From contig CAZTLI010000376.1 of assembly GCA_964614375.1 (NCBI GenBank), positions 1 through 5,562 on the forward strand: a stretch of 5,562 nt of DNA, read 5' to 3'. This document shows positions 1-5,061 of the stretch, piece by piece; position 1 is the stretch's first letter, and each line of letters opens with the position of its first letter. The position numbers and the translations under genes were made by a program. The notes beneath the pieces are model-generated. The model did no database searches and had not been told where the DNA came from. It worked only from the letters and a program-made list of their open reading frames with translations. The DNA comes from CAZTLI01 sp964614375. GTDB taxonomy: Bacteria > Chloroflexota > Anaerolineae > Aggregatilineales > Phototrophicaceae.

Positions 1-2
1 GC

Positions 3-80
3 ACAGGTATTTCAATGGGACTACTTCATTCAACCGGCAATTACGCAAAAGTTTATGCTATGATTAAGCACATCCATTGA
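3..80 (+). CDS. Possible 3' end of an upstream gene (partial, frame uncertain)
   Basis: Reading from base 3, the sequence is open for 25 codons to a TGA at 78-80 and gives a peptide ending in NYAKVYAMIKHIH, which has a believable protein-like composition. If real, the gene ends 19 bp before hrcA and could be co-transcribed with it. I do not recognise the family from so short a tail. The other two plus-strand frames are also open for about 20 codons (stops at 61-63 and 65-67), so openness alone does not prove coding. This frame is chosen only because its residues and its short spacing to hrcA look most natural. The stretch could equally be intergenic. Confidence 0.3.
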   Translation, partial: TGISMGLLHSTGNYAKVYAMIKHIH

Positions 81-99
81 AACGCAAATTGCAAACCAT

Positions 100-1191
100 A
101 TGAGCAACGAAGAACATCAACTCCCTGTACTAACGACTCGACAAGAACAAATCTTGTCATTACTTATCGAAACCTATATCGACACGCCGGAACCGATTAG
201 TTCCAAATTTCTGGTTGAAGCCTTTGACCTTGGCTTTAGTTCCGCGACTGTACGCAATGAAATGGCGGTTTTAGAGGAATTAGGCTATATCTCCGCCCCA
301 CATACCTCAGCAGGGCGTGTGCCGACGGAAAATGGCTATCGTTACTTTGTTAAACGGCTGCTGCATAATGGCGACTTAGCCCAAACGGAACAGCGATATA
401 TCACGCAGAAATTCCACAGCCTGCCGATGGGCACAGAACAATGGATGAAAGTCGCTGCGACCATCATCGCGCGCACCGCACAAACCGCCTCATTGGTCAC
501 ACCGCCCATCGCTGAAACCAATCACTTTAAGCACACCGAACTCATTTCTATTCAAGGGCGTTTGGTGTTGATGGTGCTAGTGTTGGATAGCGGCACCGTC
601 CATCAACGGATGCTCAATCTCACCGAAACGATTCCGCAGCAGCGATTGAGTGAAATCGCAGATCGTATCAATGCGCTGTGCGCGGGACTAACCGCGAATG
701 AAGTCCGCCTCAAGCAAATCCAACTCCCACTCCTTGAGCGTGAATTTACCGAAGTTGCAGCAGATGTCATCGAAGTTGCCGATAATCAGCAAGTACGTGT
801 CATTTATCGCGATGGCTTGAGTGAAATCATCAATGCCTTCCCCGACCAAACGGGCGCGCAGCAGGCCGTGCGCGTGTTTGAAGAGAATGCCTTTCTGAAT
901 CTCATTTTATCGGATGTCCTCACCCCATTACGAGACAGCAACGCTGTGCGTGTCGTGATTGCAGGTGAAGGCCGTTGGGACGAACTCAGTCACCTGAGCA
1001 TTGTGGTCAGTCGCTATGGGATACCGGGTCAATTATCAGGGACTGTCGGCGTTGTTGGCCCAACACGCATCAATTATGGGCGCGCTATCAGCACCGTTCG
1101 CTATGTCTCTAGCCTGATGACCAACATGATGACCCAAACTTATAAACCAAGTCCTGATTCTGATGACGAACCAGCTTCCGACACTCCTTAA
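100..1191 (+). CDS. hrcA: Heat-inducible transcription repressor HrcA
   Basis: HrcA is a cytoplasmic DNA-binding repressor of class I heat-shock genes. In known systems it binds the CIRCE operator as a dimer and depends on GroEL to stay active. The 363-residue product is close to, or slightly longer than, the usual family length of about 340-350. Residues 10-30 (LTTRQEQILSLLIETYIDTP) match the start of the N-terminal winged helix. Residues 47-84 hold the recognition region, with SSATVRNEMAVLEELGYI followed by HTSAGRVPTENGYRYFV, which is diagnostic. The C-terminal domain ends in GTVGVVGPTRINYGRAIS and VRYVSSLMT (314-341), also typical. The last ~15 residues are a Ser/Asp/Pro-rich tail, probably disordered. 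The ATG at 100 is the only plausible start, because an in-frame TGA lies at 61-63. No purine-rich ribosome-binding site precedes it. The usual partners grpE and dnaK lie about 3.2 kb downstream, beyond an exporter. Identification is firm; its operator is not visible here. Confidence 0.96.
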   Translation: MSNEEHQLPVLTTRQEQILSLLIETYIDTPEPISSKFLVEAFDLGFSSATVRNEMAVLEELGYISAPHTSAGRVPTENGYRYFVKRLLHNGDLAQTEQRYITQKFHSLPMGTEQWMKVAATIIARTAQTASLVTPPIAETNHFKHTELISIQGRLVLMVLVLDSGTVHQRMLNLTETIPQQRLSEIADRINALCAGLTANEVRLKQIQLPLLEREFTEVAADVIEVADNQQVRVIYRDGLSEIINAFPDQTGAQQAVRVFEENAFLNLILSDVLTPLRDSNAVRVVIAGEGRWDELSHLSIVVSRYGIPGQLSGTVGVVGPTRINYGRAISTVRYVSSLMTNMMTQTYKPSPDSDDEPASDTP

Positions 1192-1196
1192 TCCGT

Positions 1197-1250
1197 TGAA
1201 CAACATCCTCTCCACTGTGAACATCATGTGAACGATTTCTGAACGATGAT
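1197..1250 (+). promoter_or_regulatory. TGAAC direct-repeat array, PhoB/OmpR-type operator candidate
   Basis: TGAAC occurs at 1197, 1218, 1229 and 1240. The last three are exactly 11 bp apart, one helical turn, and the first is 21 bp upstream of the second. Read as 7+4 units the core is CTGTGAA-CATC, ATGTGAA-CGAT, TTCTGAA-CGAT, which resembles the layout of pho boxes bound in tandem by PhoB/PhoP-family response regulators. On the other strand the repeat reads GTTCA, like the units reported for Streptomyces PhoP. It lies 49 bp upstream of the ABC ATPase start, where an activator overlapping the -35 region would sit. There is no good TTGACA-like -35, which also fits activator dependence. Binding by a specific regulator is inference. 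Confidence 0.55.
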
Positions 1251-1281
1251 AATCCATGATAAGTACATTATCCATATTATC
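1248..1281 (+). promoter_or_regulatory. AT-rich nested inverted repeat with -10-like boxes before the ABC operon
   Basis: GATAAT (1248-1253) is complementary to ATTATC (1276-1281). Inside it, GATAA (1258-1262) is complementary to TTATC (1268-1272) around a GTACA loop, so the whole block is an imperfect palindrome centred near 1265. It contains sequences resembling a sigma-70 -10 box: GATAAT at 1248 and TATTAT at 1275, each 5 of 6 matches to TATAAT. TATTAT at 1275-1280 would give a leader of only about a dozen bases before the ATG at 1299. The block may be the core promoter of the exporter unit, a repressor site over it, or simply AT-rich sequence. Which -10 is used cannot be decided by eye. 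Confidence 0.4.
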
Positions 1282-1298
1282 GTAATGGGATCAAAATT

Positions 1299-2051
1299 AT
1301 GGCACCCGTCCTACAAACGAGCCAGCTTTGCAAGCAATATCAAATGGGGGCTGTTTGGGTTGATGCGCTACAAAATATAGAATTTTGCGCGCAACAAGGT
1401 GAATTTGTCGCCATTATGGGGCCATCCGGGTCTGGAAAATCCACGCTGTTGCATTTGTTAGGCGGCCTGGATACAGCAACATCCGGCGCAATAACGCTAG
1501 ATGGTCAGACCTTATCTGGTTTAGATGACGATGCGCTTTCGTTGTTGAGGCGGCGGTATATCGGGTTCATCTTTCAATTCTTCAACCTCGTCCCGACGCT
1601 CACTGCTGCCGAAAATGTCGCGCTGCCCTTAATGATGGATGGCGAAAATCCAGCCAAACACAACCAGCGGATTGACGAACTCCTGACATTGGTCGGGCTG
1701 GAAGATCGCAAACATCACACACCCAATCAACTGTCCGGCGGACAGCAGCAGCGTATTGCCGTTGCCCGTGCGCTGGTGATGCAACCAGCGCTGGTGCTCG
1801 CAGATGAGCCAACGGGCAATCTCGATAGTAAATCCTCAATGGACATTCTCAAGCTGCTGCGGCGCGCCTGTGATGACCACAACCAGACGCTGGTGATGGT
1901 CACACACGACCCGCGCGCCGCATCATTCGCTGATCGTATCGTTTATCTCAAAGATGGCGAAATCGTCCATGAACTCGCCGAAGAAGATGGCAAAGGCGAT
2001 AGACGTTCGACTCAAACTATTCGCGCTGTCATGACAGAATTGGAACTTTAG
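1299..2051 (+). CDS. ABC transporter ATP-binding protein, MacB/LolD type
   Basis: This 250-residue cytoplasmic ATPase powers a membrane partner through ATP hydrolysis. All nucleotide-binding motifs are intact: Walker A GPSGSGKST (41-49), Q-loop Gln93 in FQFFNL, signature LSGGQ (145-149), Walker B VLADEP (166-171) with catalytic Glu170, the D-loop region GNLDS, and switch His203 in VTHD. The RRRYIGFIFQFFNLVPTLTA stretch (84-103) is characteristic of the MacB/LolD/FtsE-like subfamily that pairs with FtsX-fold permeases. These move lipoproteins, peptides or drugs outward, or transmit mechanical force, rather than importing nutrients. The start ATG at 1299 has a weak GGGA (1287-1290) 8 bp upstream. 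The permease follows after 9 bp. The last ~25 residues are charged and variable, as is usual. The substrate cannot be read from the ATPase. The family call is firm. Confidence 0.95.
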   Translation: MAPVLQTSQLCKQYQMGAVWVDALQNIEFCAQQGEFVAIMGPSGSGKSTLLHLLGGLDTATSGAITLDGQTLSGLDDDALSLLRRRYIGFIFQFFNLVPTLTAAENVALPLMMDGENPAKHNQRIDELLTLVGLEDRKHHTPNQLSGGQQQRIAVARALVMQPALVLADEPTGNLDSKSSMDILKLLRRACDDHNQTLVMVTHDPRAASFADRIVYLKDGEIVHELAEEDGKGDRRSTQTIRAVMTELEL

Positions 2052-2054
2052 GAG
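2050..2054 (+). promoter_or_regulatory. Ribosome-binding site of the permease, overlapping the ATPase stop
   Basis: AGGAG lies 6 bases before the permease ATG and shares two bases with the ATPase TAG stop (2049-2051). A ribosome ending the ATPase therefore sits on the permease start signal. This supports translational coupling and roughly matched amounts of the two subunits. It also fixes ATG 2061 as the start. Confidence 0.85.
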
Positions 2055-2060
2055 ACGGTC

Positions 2061-4124
2061 ATGCGTGGAATCAATCAATTAGCATGGCGCAGTCTGCGTC
2101 AGAGTCCGGGACGAACGTCGTTGTCAGCATTCATTGTGGCGCTCAGCGTCGCGATTACAATTGCCAGTGGCATGATTAGCGGGGCCATAGCGAGTGCCTT
2201 AGCCGGGTCGGGCGCTGCCGACGACGTTCAGCAGATTGCGACCTGGATGGTTAATGGGGCGGGCGTCATGCTAAACATGGTGAGCATTGTCATTCTGCTA
2301 GTCGCGGCATTTTTGATATTCAATGCGTTTGCCATGTCCATCACGCGGAGACGACAGGAAATCGGCAGTTTGCGGGCGCTGGGCATGACTCGTAAGCAAA
2401 TCATGCGCCTTGCCCTGCTGGAAGGGATCATTGTCGGCATTAGCGGCACACTCCTGGGTATGGTCATTGGCCCACTGTTTGGAAATAGTGTGGTTGCATT
2501 GTTTCGGACGATCACCAACGAAATGATCTCGTTTGGTGTGACCAGCGTCTCGTTCGATAGTGTGGTACTTGCAGGCATCGTAGGCATAGGCGTTACACTC
2601 CTATCGGTTCTCATTCCAGCACGCAATGCCACAAAGGTCACCCCACTGGCTGCACTGCGCGAAACAGACGCAGCAGGGGTCGATACCGTGCCCATACGAC
2701 GAGGCGTTGTCGGGCTGGTGGTGATGAGTGTGCTGCTGGTTTATGTACTGATTGCGCGTCCCGGTGACTGGGTGCAAGCTCCAGCAGACGTGCAGCTCAT
2801 GTTGGTGTGCATCGCGATCTGGCTGGTGGGCTGGGCGCTGATTTTGCCTGTGCTCATCGGCAAGGTCGGCGATTGGTCACGCGGTGTCCTCAGCCGTCGC
2901 TGGGGAGCAACCGGACGTCTCATCAGCGACAATCTGCAACGGGGTCGTCAGCGCGTCACACTCACAATATTGACCCTGGCTATCAGCCTGACGATGATTA
3001 TTGGCCTAACCGGATTCATCACCTACCTGGTTAAAGAATTATTCCTCGGCACAGCACCCGTGAGCGAACAACGCATTCGCACCGTTATGCCCTTTGATAT
3101 GTCGCAGGGTATGGCGGCCTATACCTCTACCGACCTGTCATCGTTGCAATTACCCGCTGGCGCAGTGCAGGCAATTCATGAGGCAGTGGACGGTCAAGCG
3201 ATTGCGCTCGATTTCCGTTTTGCGCTTATCCCGGAGTTCTCATTCCTGCTTGATAACTACTTTTCGTTCATGGTTGACCCGGCAGCACTACGCGCAACAG
3301 GTTCGACCTTCTTCACCTTCAATGAAGGCGACTGGGAAACGGCTTACCCCATTATGGCGGACGGCTGTGGCATCCTTGTCGCGCCGATGGTCGCAGGCCG
3401 CCACAATGCAAATGTGGGTGATGTCATTTTAGTACAGGGTATCAATGGTCCGGTGGCGTGTACTGTCGCTGGCATTGGCTTTGGCTTTGTGAACGCTACA
3501 ATTGTCAGCAGTGCGGCTCTATCAAACTTTGACGTGGGCGACCCAATGACTGTTGCTATCGTGCCGATTGTCGGCACAAATGGCAGTCAACTTGACGAGG
3601 CGCTGGCAGATGCCATTGCGCCCTATCCTACCCTTCATCTGGATTATCTTGACGGGTTAATAGCGATACAGGTTGAAGTGACGAATCTCATCGTGCCCAT
3701 GTTTAATGGTCTATTGCTGGTCGCTGTACTCGGCGCGGCGCTAGGTGTTGTCAATACAACCGTCATCAGCGTGACCGAACGCCAGCGCGAACTGGGTTTG
3801 CTGCGGGCTGTCGGGGCAACCCAAAAACAGGTACGGCGCGTGGTTATGGGGGAAGCGGCCTTGATGGGTATTATCGGTGGTTGTGTGGGCTTAGCCGCCG
3901 GCACAGGAATTGTCACGATTTTCATCCTGACCTACGGCAGCAATGCGTGGGGACTCGACCTCGACTTGATAGCGGCGGTGACACGAACGCTGCAACCTGC
4001 CCTTATCACGGGTTTGGTGGGATTATTTATCGCACCCCTGATCGCCGCGTGGGCAGCCTATTACCCGACACGCGCCATTTTGCGCGGCACACCCATACAA
4101 ACACTCCAATCTACACGCCGTTAA
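2061..4124 (+). CDS. FtsX/MacB-family ABC transporter permease with duplicated halves
   Basis: This integral membrane protein (687 residues) is the partner of the ATPase immediately upstream. I count about ten likely membrane segments, near residues 20-46, 66-93, 118-147, 165-186, 213-232, 245-268, 300-325, 540-568, 598-623 and 645-667. The protein is an internal duplication of the FtsX domain. The coupling loop appears twice, as RRRQEIGSLRALGMTRKQI (97-115) and ERQRELGLLRAVGATQKQV (573-591). Each half ends with a P-x-R motif (PARNATKVTPLAALRE at 186; YYPTRAILRGTPIQTLQ at 667). The halves are unequal. The second carries about 215 extracytoplasmic residues between its first two helices (325-540), whereas the first has only about 20 (47-65). 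Duplicated permeases of this type usually have a large domain in both places, which fits its short overall length. The reading frame is clean, so this looks like a real variant. The substrate is unknown; export of lipids, lipoproteins or peptides is the family-based guess. Confidence 0.92.
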   Translation: MRGINQLAWRSLRQSPGRTSLSAFIVALSVAITIASGMISGAIASALAGSGAADDVQQIATWMVNGAGVMLNMVSIVILLVAAFLIFNAFAMSITRRRQEIGSLRALGMTRKQIMRLALLEGIIVGISGTLLGMVIGPLFGNSVVALFRTITNEMISFGVTSVSFDSVVLAGIVGIGVTLLSVLIPARNATKVTPLAALRETDAAGVDTVPIRRGVVGLVVMSVLLVYVLIARPGDWVQAPADVQLMLVCIAIWLVGWALILPVLIGKVGDWSRGVLSRRWGATGRLISDNLQRGRQRVTLTILTLAISLTMIIGLTGFITYLVKELFLGTAPVSEQRIRTVMPFDMSQGMAAYTSTDLSSLQLPAGAVQAIHEAVDGQAIALDFRFALIPEFSFLLDNYFSFMVDPAALRATGSTFFTFNEGDWETAYPIMADGCGILVAPMVAGRHNANVGDVILVQGINGPVACTVAGIGFGFVNATIVSSAALSNFDVGDPMTVAIVPIVGTNGSQLDEALADAIAPYPTLHLDYLDGLIAIQVEVTNLIVPMFNGLLLVAVLGAALGVVNTTVISVTERQRELGLLRAVGATQKQVRRVVMGEAALMGIIGGCVGLAAGTGIVTIFILTYGSNAWGLDLDLIAAVTRTLQPALITGLVGLFIAPLIAAWAAYYPTRAILRGTPIQTLQSTRR

Positions 4125-4128
4125 ACAG

Positions 4129-4157
4129 CAGACCGGGAGGGTTACTGTCCCGGTCTG
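4129..4157 (+). terminator. Stem-loop terminator candidate after the exporter operon
   Basis: CAGACCGGGA (4129-4138) and TCCCGGTCTG (4148-4157) form a perfect 10-bp, GC-rich stem around a 9-base loop, starting 4 bp after the permease stop. The sequence that follows is only moderately T-rich (GATTCACTCTATGATTTG) and has no solid T run, so termination may be partial, or the hairpin may instead protect the mRNA 3' end. Its position directly behind the operon makes a terminator the likeliest role. It would separate the exporter transcript from grpE-dnaK. Confidence 0.7.
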
Positions 4158-4187
4158 ATTCACTCTATGATTTGTTCCCACGTCATT

Positions 4188-4298
4188 CTATACTGCCCTG
4201 TGGGGAAATTCACCAATTGGGTAGTTTTGCGCGAATCGTTCGGCTTCTGTAAAATTTTCAAATATATTGCGATTTGCTAATGTGATTCTATCACTCAT
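4188..4298 (-). CDS. Doubtful 36-residue minus-strand micro-ORF in the grpE upstream gap
   Basis: The minus strand reads ATG at 4298 to TAG at 4188 with a protein-like translation (MSDRITLANRNIFENFTEAE followed by RFAQNYPIGEFPHRAV). The frame stays open further upstream into grpE antisense, but only this portion lies in non-coding DNA. An AGG lies 12 bases before the ATG, which is longer than ideal for a ribosome-binding site, and third positions are more AT-rich than in the neighbouring genes. I do not recognise the peptide. It could be a small protein, a relic of a decayed gene, or chance. It overlaps the likely grpE promoter region, which argues against it. Confidence 0.2.
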   Translation of the reverse strand: MSDRITLANRNIFENFTEAERFAQNYPIGEFPHRAV

Positions 4299-4306
4299 TG
4301 TATAAA
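4282..4306 (+). promoter_or_regulatory. Possible grpE promoter: GTGAT-ATCAC dyad and -10-like TATAAA
   Basis: GTGAT (4282-4286) and ATCAC (4290-4294) form a perfect 5-bp dyad with a TCT centre. TATAAA at 4301-4306 matches a -10 box at 5 of 6 positions. The best -35-like hexamer, TTGCTA at 4274-4279, is 21 bp away, which is too far for an ordinary sigma-70 promoter. The dyad lies where a repressor or activator would sit relative to that -10. It does not match CIRCE. This is the most promoter-like stretch between the exporter terminator and grpE, but the call is tentative. Confidence 0.35.
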
Positions 4307-4307
4307 C

Positions 4308-4359
4308 TAACCTCGCACGCACACCAATCAGGGGTGCGCCCGCGCGCATAAGGGGGTTA
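4308..4359 (+). promoter_or_regulatory. Foldable grpE 5' leader with partly sequestered Shine-Dalgarno
   Basis: TAACCTC (4308-4314) can pair with GGGGTTA (4353-4359) over 7 bp including one G-U. This covers four of the six bases of the grpE Shine-Dalgarno AGGGGG (4351-4356). The helix encloses a hairpin, CGCACACC (4318-4325) with GGGGTGCG (4331-4338), having one A-G mismatch and loop AATCA. A competing hairpin, GTGCGC (4334-4339) with GCGCAT (4344-4349), loop CCGC, shares bases with the first. Such an arrangement is compatible with a temperature-sensitive leader in front of a heat-shock gene, but this is inference. If transcription starts just after the TATAAA at 4301, the upstream strand of the outer helix would be largely missing. 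Confidence 0.35.
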
Positions 4360-4365
4360 ATCAAC

Positions 4366-4971
4366 GTGAATACTGAAGACAAGAGACAAACCAACAACGT
4401 TGAAACTGACAACCTGACCTCGGAAGAGGCAAGCGAAGGACACACAAACACAGAGGGAATCGAAACACAGGTGACACACAATAACACAGTCAACATCGCC
4501 GACATAGACATGGGTGAACTTCAGGCCCTATTTGCAGAAACACAGCAAGAGTCACAGCGCAATCTTGAAGGTTGGCAGCGCACACTCGCTGAGTTCCAGA
4601 ATTATAAAAAGCGCGTCGAACGCGACTTAAGCGACAGTCATCTGCGCGCTAAACTCGATACCCTTGCGCGTCTTTTGCCCATTATCGACGATTTTGAACG
4701 GGCAATGCTAAACATACCCGATACAATCCGAGAAAACCCCTGGAGTGAAGGGATTACACTCGTACAGCGCAAGCTGCTCAAGCTGCTTGAAGAACACGAT
4801 GTGGTCGCGGTTGACCCTGTAGGCGAATTATTCGACCCGAATGTGCATGAAGCCATAGGGACGGATAACGATACAGAAATCGAAAGCGGACACATCACAG
4901 TGACTCTACAAAAGGGGTATAAAGCAGGTGACCGTATCTTACGGCCTGCATTGGTTCGTATTGCGGGGTAA
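4366..4971 (+). CDS. grpE: Nucleotide exchange factor GrpE
   Basis: GrpE is the cytoplasmic co-chaperone that opens the DnaK nucleotide pocket to release ADP, working as a dimer. The 201-residue product has the expected layout. Residues 1-45 are a Thr/Asn/Glu-rich, probably disordered N-terminal tail. Residues 48-105 form the long dimerising helix, including WQRTLAEFQNYKKRVERDL (70-88). LLPIIDDFERAM (103-114) is the family core. The C-terminal beta domain includes GELFDPNVHEAIG (153-165) and LQKGYKAGDRILRPALVRIA (181-200), the GrpE signature. Translation starts at GTG 4366, preceded by AGGGGG at 4351-4356 with 9 bases spacing; the next in-frame Met is residue 49, inside the conserved helix, so it is not the start. 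dnaK follows after 90 bp. The GTG start and foldable leader may keep its yield below that of DnaK. Confidence 0.97.
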   Translation: MNTEDKRQTNNVETDNLTSEEASEGHTNTEGIETQVTHNNTVNIADIDMGELQALFAETQQESQRNLEGWQRTLAEFQNYKKRVERDLSDSHLRAKLDTLARLLPIIDDFERAMLNIPDTIRENPWSEGITLVQRKLLKLLEEHDVVAVDPVGELFDPNVHEAIGTDNDTEIESGHITVTLQKGYKAGDRILRPALVRIAG

Positions 4972-4991
4972 CAATCATCCTTAACCATACT

Positions 4992-5018
4992 CTGCGCGCT
5001 TGCCGAAGAGCGCGGCAG
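4992..5018 (+). other. Hairpin between grpE and dnaK
   Basis: CTGCGCGCT (4992-5000) pairs with AGCGC (5009-5013) and GCAG (5015-5018), giving 9 bp with a single bulged G at 5014 and an 8-base loop TGCCGAAG. The sequence after it is A/C-rich with no T run, so it is not a standard intrinsic terminator. It could be an RNA stability or processing element that sets the grpE:dnaK ratio within one transcript. No CIRCE and no clear promoter were seen in the rest of this gap (4972-5061). Confidence 0.5.
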
Positions 5019-5061
5019 CAAAACACCAAACAAGAAACATCATCTAGGAGAAACAGACCTC

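Noticed and set aside
65..73. TAAGCACAT resembling a CIRCE left half upstream of hrcA
   Set aside because: It matches TTAGCACTC at only 6 of 9 positions, and the bases at the expected right-half position (83-91) do not match GAGTGCTAA.
1036..1275. 79-codon minus-strand open frame over the hrcA 3' end and the following gap
   Set aside because: It is mostly antisense to conserved HrcA C-terminal codons, has no recognisable domain, and overlaps the promoter-like region of the exporter.
2228..2695. 155-codon minus-strand open frame inside the permease gene
   Set aside because: It lies fully antisense to a well-supported membrane protein, and its translation is a Met/Ser/Thr/Pro-rich composition typical of a shadow frame.
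4213..4220. CCAATTGG 8-bp palindrome in the grpE upstream gap
   Set aside because: It is short, isolated and expected by chance in a few kilobases, with no repeat or partner site nearby.
3881..4252. 123-codon plus-strand frame overlapping the permease end and the terminator
   Set aside because: It is out of frame with the permease's last conserved segment, has a Arg/His-rich composition, and would run through the terminator stem-loop.
4288..4310. CTATCACTC followed by CTAA, a possible degenerate CIRCE before grpE
   Set aside because: The left half is 7 of 9, but the CTAA lies too close for the N9 spacing and the rest of the right half is absent.
4638..5033. 131-codon minus-strand open frame over grpE
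   Set aside because: It is antisense to conserved GrpE motifs and has a Ser-rich low-complexity translation, so it is best explained as a shadow of grpE codon usage.
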